Shown here: in pieces, positions 36,521-48,858 of the stretch
How the letters are laid out: the number at the start of each line of letters is the position of its first letter
Position numbering within the stretch: the stretch's first letter is position 1
Assembly: GCF_905397435.1 (NCBI RefSeq)
Contig: NZ_CAJPVI010000018.1
Coordinates: 62,001-126,000 of the forward strand
Direction: 5' to 3'
Origin: Cupriavidus numazuensis
GTDB lineage: Bacteria; Pseudomonadota; Gammaproteobacteria; Burkholderiales; Burkholderiaceae
Length of the DNA: 64,000 bases
Notes under the pieces: generated by a model
Databases searched by the model: none
Told to the model about the DNA's origin: nothing
What the model saw: only the letters and a program-made list of their open reading frames with translations
Translations under genes and position numbers: made by a program

Positions 36521-36580
36521 GATAGTGGCGCGCTGCGTTGGCACAGCGCGCTTGGTAGGACCCGCGGTAGTGCGCGGCCG

Positions 36581-36931
36581 TCAGGCCGTGCGCTCGCCCA
36601 GCAGCAAGCTGGACAGCAGCCACGAGATCACGCTGTACAGGATGGAGCCCAGCAGCGCCGCGCCGAAACCGCCGACCGAGAAGCCCGACAGCAAGTTGCC
36701 GACGAACAGGAACAGCAGCGCGTTGATCACGAAGATGAACAGCCCCAGCGTCAGCACCGTCACCGGCAACGTCAGGATCACCAGGATCGGCCGGATCAGC
36801 GTATTGACCAGGCCCAGCACCAGCGCGGCCAGCATCGCCGAGCCGAAGCTCTTGAGGTGGATCGACGGCAGGATGTACGGCAGCACGAACAGGGACACGG
36901 CGTTGATGATCCAGACGATCAGCAGTCTCAT
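36581..36931 (-). CDS. Four-span small membrane protein (phage holin superfamily IV type)
   Basis: A 116-residue very hydrophobic protein with four predicted spans, beginning MRLLIVWIINAVSLFVLPYI and containing LVLGLVNTLIRPILVILTLP. This matches the PF04020 family, named after mycobacteriophage holins but widespread in bacterial chromosomes with unknown function. There is no phage gene around it. It sits between ahcY and metF, probably in the same transcript. Confidence 0.85.
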   Translation of the reverse strand: MRLLIVWIINAVSLFVLPYILPSIHLKSFGSAMLAALVLGLVNTLIRPILVILTLPVTVLTLGLFIFVINALLFLFVGNLLSGFSVGGFGAALLGSILYSVISWLLSSLLLGERTA

Positions 36932-36994
36932 GACGGCTCCTTGGAATCGGTTTCTCCCCCTCCCGCAAGCGGGAGAGGGTGCGTGGCAACGGTA

Positions 36995-38413
<1,419 letters not shown>

Positions 38414-38544
38414 GTATCACTCCCGGTGAAGAGTGGATGACGGTGACGGGCGGGAAATCAGGCCGCGCTTCCCATATGCATGAAACGCCATGCGGATAGG
38501 GATGAAACGGGCGGATAGGTCGACTCGCCACCGTGCAAACCACG

Positions 38545-38626
38545 GATCAGCGAGCGCCGTTGAAGACAGTCCGAGCCTGGCGGAGGGCATGTTACGCCAC
38601 GATCCGTTGCAACGCTCCTCGGAGTG
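38545..38626 (-). promoter_or_regulatory. SAH riboswitch of ahcY
   Basis: The minus strand reads CTCCGAGGAGCGTTGCAACG, later CCAGGCTCGGA, then AACGGCGCTCGC. This matches the SAH riboswitch: a P1 helix from CCGAG with CTCGG, the conserved GAGCGTTGCAACGG core, and a downstream GCGCTC able to pair back with GAGCG as a pseudoknot. It would turn ahcY on when SAH accumulates. About 130 bp separate it from the start codon, and a hairpin CCGTG/CACGG follows directly at 38531-38545. Confidence 0.92.
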
Positions 38627-38631
38627 GCGGT

Positions 38632-38637
38632 ATTGTA
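38632..38637 (-). promoter_or_regulatory. Probable -10 box of ahcY
   Basis: TACAAT on the minus strand ends about six bases before the first helix of the riboswitch, so transcription would start at the aptamer's 5' edge. TTGTG lies about 20 bp further upstream as a weak -35 candidate. Confidence 0.5.
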
Positions 38638-38697
38638 GCCTGCCCGGCGTGGACCCGCACAATGGCCACCGGCTTTTTTTCCGCTCATTTCCTTGAC

Positions 38698-39534
38698 ATG
38701 ACCCCGACACCACCCCGCACTCTCACCATCGCAGGTTCCGACTCGGGCGGCGGCGCCGGCATCCAGGCCGACCTCAAGACGTTCTCGGCACTCGGCTGCT
38801 TCGGCATGAGCGCCATCACCGCGATCACGGCCCAGAACACGCTGGGCGTGACGGGCGTGCATGCGATTCCGGCCGACATGGTTGCCGCGCAGATCGACGC
38901 AGTCGCCTCGGACATCGGCGTCGATGCCGCCAAGACCGGCATGCTCGGCACCGCGGCCATTGTCGAGGCCGTGGCTGCCGCTGCGGACCGCCATGGCATC
39001 CGCAAGCTGGTCGTCGACCCGGTGATGATTTCGACATCGGGCGCGACGCTCTCGGATGACGCCACCAGCCAGGCCATGGTGCGCCTGCTGTTCCCGCGCG
39101 CCGTGCTGGTGACGCCCAACCTGCCTGAGGCCTCCTACCTGCTGGGCCGGCCGATCACACGCCGCGCCGAGATGGAACAGGCCGCCGCCGACCTGATCGC
39201 GCTGGGCTGTCCCGCAGTGCTGCTCAAGGGTGGCCACCTCGATGACGATGGCCCCGCGAGCGTGGCCGGCGGACTGGACGATCTGCTGATGCTGGCCGAC
39301 GGCACCGTGCGTGTCTTCACGCACCCGCGCATCGACACGAAGAACCTGCACGGCACGGGCTGCACGCTGGCCGCAGCCGTCGCGGCGCAACTGGCACGCG
39401 GCGACGCGCTGGAAGATGCTGTCAGCAAGGGACTGGACTACGTGGCGCAGGCGATCACAGCCGGCGCCAGCCTGAAACTTGGCGCGGGCAATGGCCCGCT
39501 TAACCACGCCTTCGCACCGCGCGTGCTGGGCTGA
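38698..39534 (+). CDS. thiD: Hydroxymethylpyrimidine/phosphomethylpyrimidine kinase
   Basis: A 278-residue ribokinase-family enzyme that phosphorylates HMP and HMP-P for thiamine synthesis. [20 protein letters not shown] at the start, [12 protein letters not shown] in the middle and [21 protein letters not shown] near the end are the family signatures. No TPP riboswitch precedes it, unlike the thiC operon. Its ATG is close to the divergent ahcY promoter. An in-frame ATG at 38662 would add twelve residues. Confidence 0.95.
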   Translation: MTPTPPRTLTIAGSDSGGGAGIQADLKTFSALGCFGMSAITAITAQNTLGVTGVHAIPADMVAAQIDAVASDIGVDAAKTGMLGTAAIVEAVAAAADRHGIRKLVVDPVMISTSGATLSDDATSQAMVRLLFPRAVLVTPNLPEASYLLGRPITRRAEMEQAAADLIALGCPAVLLKGGHLDDDGPASVAGGLDDLLMLADGTVRVFTHPRIDTKNLHGTGCTLAAAVAAQLARGDALEDAVSKGLDYVAQAITAGASLKLGAGNGPLNHAFAPRVLG

Positions 39535-39545
39535 ACGGAGCCGAT

Positions 39546-39980
39546 ATGCAGCAGCTATCCGACATCGACCTGCGCGAAGACCCCGCCGCCGCGCGCTACG
39601 TCAAGGAAGAGCAGGTACAGGTGATGTTTGCCGCCAAAGCCGGCGAACTGGAGAGCCGCGAAGGCCCCAACCGCTACCGGGTCGGCGATGCCATCGTCAC
39701 TGGCGCGACCGGCGACCGCTGGGTCGTCTCGCGCGAGCGCTTCGACCCGAAGTACGTGGCATTGGAGCCGTCCGCCCACGGCCAGGATGGCCCCTACCGC
39801 AACAAGCCGGTACCCGTGCTGGCCCGGCGCATGGAAGAGGCGTTCAGCATCGCGCGCTCGGACGGCGGCGATGTGCTGCACGGCAAGCCGGGCGACTGGC
39901 TGATGCAGTACGCGCCCGGCGACTACGGCATCACCGAGCAGAAGCGCTTCGCAGCGGTCTACCGGCGACTGCCGGACTGA
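39546..39980 (+). CDS. PGDYG-domain protein of unknown function
   Basis: A 144-residue soluble protein. It has a PGDW...APGDYGI pair near the C-terminus, the motif that names the PGDYG family, and KEEQVQVMFAAKAGELESREG near the start. Function is unknown. It begins 11 bases after thiD on the same strand and likely shares its transcript, which may hint at a cofactor-related role but does not show one. Confidence 0.75.
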   Translation: MQQLSDIDLREDPAAARYVKEEQVQVMFAAKAGELESREGPNRYRVGDAIVTGATGDRWVVSRERFDPKYVALEPSAHGQDGPYRNKPVPVLARRMEEAFSIARSDGGDVLHGKPGDWLMQYAPGDYGITEQKRFAAVYRRLPD

Positions 39981-40433
39981 TCAGTTGCCGCCGCTGGACA
40001 GCGGCACGAGCTTGAAGGCCGCACGGGCCACGCACACCACGGTGCCCGAGGCGTCCTTCACCTCGCCCTCGCAGAACGCGATGCGGGCGCCGCGGCGCAT
40101 GCAACGGGCCTCGAGCGTCAGCTCGCCGCGCGCCGCAGCCAGGAAATGTGTGGACATATCAATCGTGATCACACCCGTTTCCGTGGGTGCGTGCGACCGA
40201 GCCGCGCCGCTCAGCGTGAAATCCAGCGTTGCCATCAGGGTGCCGCCGTGCACGTCGCCGCGGCTGTTCACGAGCTGCGGATGCGCGGGCAGGCGCGTGC
40301 GGCAATAGCCCTCCTCGATCAGCTCCGGCTGCAGGCCGAAGTAGCGCATCAGCGGGACATCGATGCCGAAATACGGCTTTTCAGGCGTGCCGGGGGCGGC
40401 GGGGATGATTTCGGGGATGGTCGGGCTGGACAT
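39981..40433 (-). CDS. PaaI-type hotdog-fold thioesterase
   Basis: A 150-residue acyl-CoA thioesterase-like protein. NSRGDVHGGTLMATLDFTLS carries the HGG segment typical of the PaaI/4HBT family, and ITIDMSTHFLAAARGELTL follows. It would hydrolyse an acyl- or aryl-CoA in the cytoplasm; the substrate is not evident. The ATG at 40433 gives family-normal length, while a frame running to 40745 enters the repeat element and is not credible. It ends next to the PGDYG gene convergently. Confidence 0.87.
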   Translation of the reverse strand: MSSPTIPEIIPAAPGTPEKPYFGIDVPLMRYFGLQPELIEEGYCRTRLPAHPQLVNSRGDVHGGTLMATLDFTLSGAARSHAPTETGVITIDMSTHFLAAARGELTLEARCMRRGARIAFCEGEVKDASGTVVCVARAAFKLVPLSSGGN

Positions 40434-40569
40434 GGCGGGGAACGATCGGTGGTTGGCCGGGGATGCTGCACGACATGATAGCGGGGTGGTTTGGAGCGGT
40501 TTCGGGTGCTGGGCGAAAGTCGCACGAATTTTGGGGGGATCGGGGAGGGATTTTGGTTCGGGCGAGGGA

Positions 40570-40620
40570 ATCGCTCTTGGCGGGCGCCGCTGTTTCGCCG
40601 GCGTAGCCGGCGGGTTTTGG
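40570..40620. repeat. Solo terminal-repeat fragment next to element B
   Basis: TCGCTCTTGGC, then the palindrome CGCCGGCGTAGCCGGCG and GGTTTTGGTT, repeat the outer half of the element's terminal arm 65 bp before the full left arm. The second hairpin is missing. It looks like a partial duplication or a remnant of another copy. Confidence 0.75.
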
Positions 40621-40634
40621 TTGAGACCGGGGTA

Positions 40635-41352
40635 TCGCTCTTGGCATGCGCTGCTGTTTCGCCGGCGTAGCCGGCGAGTCACTTTTTGTCCGAGCGACAA
40701 AAAGTAACCAAAAAGCGCGTCGTTGCCGCTGGCCATCAATTCCACGGCGACAGTGGTTCCAACGGCTTTGGACGCCAGCGATGGTGGTCGGCCGTTCCAA
40801 CCTGCTACGCCATGTGAGTCAGAACCTGTGCCTCACGCGGCACGACTTTTGGACGATCCCCAAGACGGACTCGGGTACAGCGTTCCAACCAGGTCAGTGG
40901 TGGGACGCCTTCGGCTGCGCTGCGCGCACGTCGTCGTCTGGGGGCAAGCTCATCAACGTCGCTGGCGCCCAGGTTCGTCCAAGGTCCTCTCGACTTCGGC
41001 ATGCCATGCGCGGGCATCGTCCCCGAGGCGTGGTTTGCCCTGGGCTTGTGTGCTCAGACTAGGGCTCTGCGCGCAGCGCAGCCGAAGGCGATCACACGAT
41101 ATCGCTCGCAGCAGGGGCCACAGACGCTTGCAGGGCTCGTTCAATCAGCGCTGTATTCCCACTCACGGTCGTGCCCCACGCGGCAGGCAGCGTAATTCAC
41201 TCTGAAGCCCATACCCGTACAACACCCTCAGCACACTACGATAAAAATTCGCCCCTTTGGGGCAACCAAAACGCGTTTTTGGTTACTTTTGTCGCTCGGA
41301 CAAAAGTGACTCGCCGGCTACGCCGGCGAAACAGCGGCGCCCGCCAAGCACG
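40635..41352. repeat. Intergenic repeat element, copy B, with nested inverted repeats
   Basis: Second copy of the element at 1696-2410, in the same orientation. The terminal arms (about 40635-40715 and 41267-41352) hold the same two hairpins. The inner inverted repeat is again perfect over 23 bp (40906-40928 against 41068-41090). Most of the element is nearly identical to copy A, but the stretch between the inner arms, roughly 40945-41040, is much more diverged and about five bases longer. That length change breaks every shared open frame, which argues against coding. The right end stops about 28 bp beyond the thiE stop codon. No gene is seen in 40434-41380. Confidence 0.85.
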
Positions 41353-41380
41353 ACAAACCCACCACCTCAAGCGCCCTCAA

Positions 41381-42514
41381 TCAAACACCAAACAAAGCCT
41401 TCAACTCCCCCACCGCCGCAGTCAAATCAACAGCCTCGGTAACCGCCCGCACCACCGCAGCACTCCCAACCCCAACCGCCAGCACCTGCCCCATATTGGA
41501 AGCATTCACACCACCAATGCCCACCAGCGCCGGAATCACCGGCTGCATCAGCTTCGCATACGCGCGGAACCGCCCCATGCCCTGTGGCGCCGTAGGCATG
41601 ACCTTGGTGGTCGTCGGGAAGATCGCCCCCAACGCCAGATAACTAGGCCGAATCGCCGCCACGCGCAGCATCTCCGCATAGCCGTGCGTCGACACGCCGA
41701 GCCTCAGCCCCGAAGCGCGCAGCGCATCAAGGTCGGCATCGTCGAGGTCTTCCTGACCGAGGTGGATGCCATAGATACCGCTGTCGCCGCCGGCGGCGGC
41801 ATGTAGCTCAACAGCCGCCTGCCAGTGGTCGTTGATGAACAGCCGCGACTGCGATCCCTTGGCAGCCTGCGCGGCACGCGCGATTTCCGCACGCACGGCG
41901 GCCGGGTCATCCGACTTGAAGCGCAACTGCACCGTGGGCACACCCAGCGGCACCAGCCGCTCGATCCATTCCGCGGTAGGCACCACAGCATAAAGGCCAA
42001 GCGCCGGCGGGCACGGCGCGAAGGCCTGCGCAGCAGCTTCCGGCGCCACCAGCGCGGCGTGACGCACACGCGGGAACCGCTCGAACTCTGACGGCCATTC
42101 CGCCGACCCCGGCCGCCACGCACGTGCGAGGCACAGCGCGTCATGCGCCGGGAAATGCAGCGACAGACAAGCCAGCAGCACCGCAACGAACGCCGGCGAG
42201 TGTGCGTGATCGTCGTCAGCGCGCGAGGAGAGCACCCATGTGCCCATCGGCGAACGCACGGTGTCGATCCACTGGCCGCCTTCGCGGTCAGTCTCGATCA
42301 GCGTGGCACCGGCGGTGGCAATCCGTGCGATCAGGTCGGCATCGACCTCACCATCCGACAGCAGCACGTCGTGCACGCCGGGCGTGGCGGGCGCATCGGC
42401 AAGCCGCCACGCCTGCCACGGATGATCCGACAGGCCAAAGGTCTCGCCGTAATGCTCCAGTACGGCCTGGCGCAGCGGACCGTCGCTCGCGGCGTGTACC
42501 GCGTGGCGGGTCAT
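41381..42514 (-). CDS. thiE: Thiamine-phosphate synthase with N-terminal extension
   Basis: A 377-residue protein. The C-terminal 205 residues form the ThiE TIM barrel joining HMP-PP and thiazole phosphate: VPTVQLRFK, FINDHWQAAVE, GIHLGQEDL, ALGAIFPTTTK and GIGGVNASN. About 165 extra residues precede it. Within them, a stretch from TWVLSS to HDALCLARAW recalls the C-terminal part of ThiD-type kinases, but the catalytic GTGC is absent (SPMGTW instead). This looks like a degenerate kinase domain. The start overlaps the thiG stop by four bases. Last gene of the thi operon. Confidence 0.9.
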   Translation of the reverse strand: MTRHAVHAASDGPLRQAVLEHYGETFGLSDHPWQAWRLADAPATPGVHDVLLSDGEVDADLIARIATAGATLIETDREGGQWIDTVRSPMGTWVLSSRADDDHAHSPAFVAVLLACLSLHFPAHDALCLARAWRPGSAEWPSEFERFPRVRHAALVAPEAAAQAFAPCPPALGLYAVVPTAEWIERLVPLGVPTVQLRFKSDDPAAVRAEIARAAQAAKGSQSRLFINDHWQAAVELHAAAGGDSGIYGIHLGQEDLDDADLDALRASGLRLGVSTHGYAEMLRVAAIRPSYLALGAIFPTTTKVMPTAPQGMGRFRAYAKLMQPVIPALVGIGGVNASNMGQVLAVGVGSAAVVRAVTEAVDLTAAVGELKALFGV

Positions 42515-43347
42515 GCGCGGTGCTCCGTGCCTTCGGCGTGCCAGAACGGCATGCCGACCACCGGCGTGCTGGCCTGCGCGACTTCGCGCTCGGGCATCGG
42601 CCCGGCCAGGTAGGCGGTGCGGCCGGCTTCGACGGCCTGCGCGAAGGCGCGGGCCATGTTGACCGGATAGGCGGCCTGCGCCACGGCGGTGTTCAGCAGC
42701 ACGCCGTCATAGCCCCATTCGAGCACCTCCGCGGCGTGTGACGGCAGGCCCAGGCCCGCGTCGACGATCAGCGGCGTGTCCGGCAGGCGTTCACGCAGCA
42801 CGCGCATCGCGTGCGGGTTGATCGCGCCACGGCCGGTGCCGATCGGCGCGGCCCATGGCATCAACGCCTGGCAACCCACATCGAGCAGGCGGCGGCACAG
42901 TACGAGGTCCTCGGTGCAATACGGCAGCACCTTGAAGCCTTCCTTGATCAGCGTTTCGGCCACGGCGGGCAGGTTCAGCGTGTCGGGCTGCAGCGTGTAG
43001 TCGTCGCCGATCAGCTCGAGCTTGATCCAGTCGGTCTCGAACACCTCGCGCGCCATCATGGCGGTGGTGATCACTTCCTGCGGCGCGAAGCAGCCAGCCG
43101 TGTTGGGCAGCACCGGCACGCCCAAGCCCTTGAGCATCTGCCAGAAGGCCTGGCCACCCTCGCCTTCGCCCACCGCGCCCTGGCGGCGCAGTGCCACGGT
43201 CACCATGGCCGGGCGCGAGATTTCCACGGCGGCCTGCAGTGTGGCCGGCGACGGATAGCGGGCCGTGCCCAGCAGCAGGCGCGAGTCGAAGGACTCGCCG
43301 TAGAGCACGAACGGGTCGCGCAGGGTTTCTGTCGGTTCGAATGTCAT
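42511..43347 (-). CDS. thiG: Thiazole synthase
   Basis: A 278-residue TIM-barrel enzyme that forms the thiazole phosphate from deoxyxylulose phosphate, dehydroglycine and ThiS thiocarboxylate. LLGTARYPS near residue 26, TAGCFAPQEV near 90 and VLPYCTEDLVLCRRL near 150 are visible, and IVDAGLGLPSHAAEVLEWG is the phosphate-binding end. It starts five bases after thiS and overlaps thiE by ATGA, giving tight coupling in thiC-O-S-G-E. Confidence 0.95.
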   Translation of the reverse strand: MTFEPTETLRDPFVLYGESFDSRLLLGTARYPSPATLQAAVEISRPAMVTVALRRQGAVGEGEGGQAFWQMLKGLGVPVLPNTAGCFAPQEVITTAMMAREVFETDWIKLELIGDDYTLQPDTLNLPAVAETLIKEGFKVLPYCTEDLVLCRRLLDVGCQALMPWAAPIGTGRGAINPHAMRVLRERLPDTPLIVDAGLGLPSHAAEVLEWGYDGVLLNTAVAQAAYPVNMARAFAQAVEAGRTAYLAGPMPEREVAQASTPVVGMPFWHAEGTEHRA

Positions 43348-43352
43348 GGGGG

Positions 43353-43550
43353 TCAGCCTCCCGTCACGGGTTGGACGAGGTCAATGCGGTCGCCGGCCGC
43401 GAGGGGCGTGGCCGCGTGCGCAGCGCGCGGCACGAACTGGCCGTTGACCGCCGCGGCGAACGGCGGAGCAATCTTGGCGGCCACCACCGCGTCCGCCAGC
43501 GTGGCGGCGTCGGCGACGATGAAGGGGCGGCCGTTCAGCAGGATATCCAT
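43353..43550 (-). CDS. thiS: Sulfur carrier protein ThiS
   Basis: A 65-residue ubiquitin-fold carrier ending in GG, the site of adenylation and thiocarboxylation. LNGRPFIV at the start and GDRIDLVQPVTGG at the end fit the family. It lies between thiO and thiG with 10- and 5-base gaps. The activating enzyme ThiF is not in this window. Confidence 0.93.
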   Translation of the reverse strand: MDILLNGRPFIVADAATLADAVVAAKIAPPFAAAVNGQFVPRAAHAATPLAAGDRIDLVQPVTGG

Positions 43551-43560
43551 GGGTTCAGCA

Positions 43561-44769
43561 TCAGTGCAGCAGGCCGGAGTGGACCACAGGGGCCCCGGCG
43601 AGCGCGGGTGTTTCCGTCACGGCCTCGATCATGCCGGGCCAGCGCAGAGCCGCCGGCACCGCATGCGCGGCCGGGTCATCATTGAGCAGCGCGTTCACGA
43701 CGGCGCAGGCCGCTTCGGTGACCGCGGGTGCGATCAGGAAGCCGTGCCGGTACAGGCCGTTCACGCGCACCACGCGCGCCTGCTGGTCCACGCGGATCGC
43801 AGGCAAGTGGTCGGGACGCGTCGGGCGGCGCTGCACGTTCAGTTCAAGCACGCGCGCCTCGCCGAATGCCGGATGCAGCGAGTGCGCCGCCGACAGCAGT
43901 TCCAGCGCGGAGCGCACGCTCATCGGCGAATCATCTTCGCTTTCGAGTTCGGTGGCGCCGATCACGTACAGATCGTTGGGCTTCGGCGCGATATAGATCG
44001 GGTAACGCGGATGCAGCATGCGCACCGGCCGATGCAATTTCACATCGGGCGCATGCACGCGTACGACTTCGCCGCGCAGCCCACGCAGGCCCGGCATCGC
44101 GCCGCGGCCATCCTTGCCCGGTTCGGCCGGCCACGCGGTGCGCGCACCCAGACCACGGCAGTCAAGCACCACGCGCGCCTGGATGCCTAGCGACGGCAGC
44201 GTGGCAACGTCCACCTCTCCGGCCTCCCAGACGCAATGCACGCCCTCGCTGACCGCGCACGACAGCAGCGCGCGCAGCGCGCCACGGTTGTCGAGCTGGC
44301 CTTCGCCGGACAGCAACAGGCCTTGGGGAAAACGCCCAGCCAGTGCAGGCTCCACGTCGCCCACGCCCTTGCCGTCGAGCACGCGCATGCGCTGCGCCAC
44401 CAGTTCCGGCGGCGACACTGCGCGCACGCGGCTCGTGAACAGCGACATCTCGCCGCGATCGCGCGCATGCCAGACCACGAGCGTGCCGTCCTCCTGGAAG
44501 AACACGGGCTCGGGCAACTGTGCCAGCCACGCGCGCCACAGGTCGACGCTGGCAATGCCGAGATCGACGATGCGGCGCTCGGCAATTGCCGACTCCGCAA
44601 GCGGTGCCAGCATCGCGGCGGCGACATGCGCGGCAGAGCCCGAACCGTCCGGGCTGCCGCGCTCGACCAGTGCCACGCGCGCGCCGTGGCGCACCAGCTG
44701 CCATGCGGCCAGGCGACCGGCCAGGCCTGCACCGAGGATCGCGACATCAAAGGACTGCACTGCTGTCAT
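43561..44769 (-). CDS. thiO: FAD-dependent glycine oxidase
   Basis: A 402-residue flavoenzyme of the DAO family supplying dehydroglycine to ThiG under aerobic conditions. VAILGAGLAGRLAAWQLVRHG binds FAD. LRGEVVRVHAPDV and RPTRPDHLPAI lie in the substrate domain, and VNGLYRHGFLIAPAV is near the end. ThiO in place of ThiH fits an aerobic lifestyle. ATG 44769 was chosen so that the FAD loop begins about ten residues in. It follows thiC by 129 bp. Confidence 0.93.
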   Translation of the reverse strand: MTAVQSFDVAILGAGLAGRLAAWQLVRHGARVALVERGSPDGSGSAAHVAAAMLAPLAESAIAERRIVDLGIASVDLWRAWLAQLPEPVFFQEDGTLVVWHARDRGEMSLFTSRVRAVSPPELVAQRMRVLDGKGVGDVEPALAGRFPQGLLLSGEGQLDNRGALRALLSCAVSEGVHCVWEAGEVDVATLPSLGIQARVVLDCRGLGARTAWPAEPGKDGRGAMPGLRGLRGEVVRVHAPDVKLHRPVRMLHPRYPIYIAPKPNDLYVIGATELESEDDSPMSVRSALELLSAAHSLHPAFGEARVLELNVQRRPTRPDHLPAIRVDQQARVVRVNGLYRHGFLIAPAVTEAACAVVNALLNDDPAAHAVPAALRWPGMIEAVTETPALAGAPVVHSGLLH

Positions 44770-44898
44770 GGGGTGTGTGCCGTCTGGCAACGCATGCGCG
44801 CCGCCTCCGGCCTCCTATTCCGGATAGCCCGCCGCGCGAGGCGCTGCGCGACGGGCGGAAAGAACGCGGGCATGGCAGCGAACCATGCCCGTACTGCC

Positions 44899-47181
<2,283 letters not shown>

Positions 47182-48843
47182 ATGACCGACGCCGCCACGC
47201 ATCGCGTCTTCAACCAGGTGCCGGATCTCGCGCACTACAACCTGTTTGGCTGCGACCCTATCGTCGGCGATGCGCTGGAGCGCCTCGGCGGCGGCTGGCA
47301 CGCGGCGGATCTGATGGCTTTTGGGGCACGGCTTGGCGAGCCTGAAGTGCTCGCGTGGGGCGCCGATGCCAACCGGCACGCTCCCGAACTCCATACGCAC
47401 AGCCGCACCGGGGAGCGCATCGACCAGGTCACGTTCCACCCGAGCTGGCATGCGCTGCTGTCCCTGTTGCGCAGCCAGCAACTGCAGGCGATGCCATTCG
47501 CCGAGCCGCGCGCCGGTGCGTGGATGGCGCGCACGGCGGGCTATTTCCTGCAGGCACAAGTCGAATCCGGATCACTCTGTCCGATCACCATGACCTTTGC
47601 GAGCATTCCCGTGCTGCGCAAGGAAACCGCGCTGTTCGCCGAACTGGAACCGCGCCTGTACGCGAAGGACCATGATGCGCGCGACCTGCCATGGCGCGAC
47701 AAGACCGCGATCATGATCGGCATGGGCATGACCGAGAAGCAAGGCGGCTCGGATGTGCGCGCCAACACCACAGTTGCGCGCCCCGTGCGTGGCGAAGGCC
47801 GTGGCGCCGAATACCTGCTGACCGGTCACAAGTGGTTCTTCTCTGCACCGATGTGCGACGCGCATCTGGTGGTCGCGCGCATGGGCGCGGAAGACGGCCC
47901 GCTATCCTGCTTCTTCGTGCCGCGCTTTCGCGACGACGGCAGCAAGAACCCGATCCAGATCCAGCGCCTGAAGGACAAGCTCGGCAACCGCTCCAACAGC
48001 AGCAGCGAAGTGGAGTTCCGCGAGGCCAGCGGCATCCTGATCGGCGAGGAAGGCCGCGGCATCCCGACCATCATAGAGATGGCCACGAGCACGCGGCTCG
48101 ATTGCGTGATCGGCAGCGCGGCGATCCTGCGCGCCGCTTATGTGCAGGCGCTGCACCATACGCGCCACCGCACCGCGTTCGGCAATCTTCTGGCCGACCA
48201 GCCGCTGATGCGCAATGTGCTGGCCGATCTCGCGCTCGAAAGCGAGGCCGCCACGCTGATGATGATGGAGCTGGCCCATGCGTTCGAGCATGCCGACTCC
48301 GATCCGCTCGCCGCGGCATGGAAGCGCGTGGTGACGCCGGCCGCCAAGTTCTGGATCTGCAAGCGCACGATCGAGGCCACCGGCGAGGCGATGGAAGTCT
48401 GGGGCGGCAACGGCTATGTCGAAGACGGCCCGATGGCGCGCCTCTATCGCGAAGCCCCAGTCAATTCGATCTGGGAAGGCTCCGGCAACATCATGTGCCT
48501 GGACGTGCTGCGCGCGATCCAGCGCACGCCCGACGACGCCGCGCGCCTGCTGCACGACCTGTCCCGGCGCGCCGCGGCGCATCCTGCGGTGCGTGCCGAA
48601 CTGGCATCGCTGCAGGCCATGCTGCGAGAGCCTGCGGAGCAGCTCGAAGCCCATGCGCGGCGCTTCGCGCAGGGATTGGTGCTCACCGCGCAGTCCGCAC
48701 TGATGCTCGCACATGCCGATGCCGAGAATGCCGAAGCGTTTGTTGCAAGCCGGCTCGGCCGTCAGCATGGGCGCGTATTCGGCACGCTCGACATGGAGCC
48801 CGAAGCGCTGAAGCGCGTGTTCGAACGCGGATGGACGGCGTGA
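47182..48843 (+). CDS. aidB: AidB-like acyl-CoA dehydrogenase
   Basis: A 553-residue flavoprotein. The N-terminal segment VFNQVPDLAHYNLFGCDP is special to AidB, and MTEKQGGSDVRANTT and EVWGGNGYVEDGPMARLYRE follow. A C-terminal helical extension, which in AidB binds DNA, is present. AidB is induced by alkylation stress in E. coli and shows weak isovaleryl-CoA dehydrogenase activity. No ada or alk gene is nearby. CAGGAGA precedes the ATG. Confidence 0.9.
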   Translation: MTDAATHRVFNQVPDLAHYNLFGCDPIVGDALERLGGGWHAADLMAFGARLGEPEVLAWGADANRHAPELHTHSRTGERIDQVTFHPSWHALLSLLRSQQLQAMPFAEPRAGAWMARTAGYFLQAQVESGSLCPITMTFASIPVLRKETALFAELEPRLYAKDHDARDLPWRDKTAIMIGMGMTEKQGGSDVRANTTVARPVRGEGRGAEYLLTGHKWFFSAPMCDAHLVVARMGAEDGPLSCFFVPRFRDDGSKNPIQIQRLKDKLGNRSNSSSEVEFREASGILIGEEGRGIPTIIEMATSTRLDCVIGSAAILRAAYVQALHHTRHRTAFGNLLADQPLMRNVLADLALESEAATLMMMELAHAFEHADSDPLAAAWKRVVTPAAKFWICKRTIEATGEAMEVWGGNGYVEDGPMARLYREAPVNSIWEGSGNIMCLDVLRAIQRTPDDAARLLHDLSRRAAAHPAVRAELASLQAMLREPAEQLEAHARRFAQGLVLTAQSALMLAHADAENAEAFVASRLGRQHGRVFGTLDMEPEALKRVFERGWTA

Positions 48844-48858
48844 AACCAGGGAAACGGC

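Noticed and set aside
36581..36931. Prophage remnant suggested by a holin-family match
   Set aside because: The family is common in chromosomes, no other phage gene is present, and the neighbours are core metabolism.
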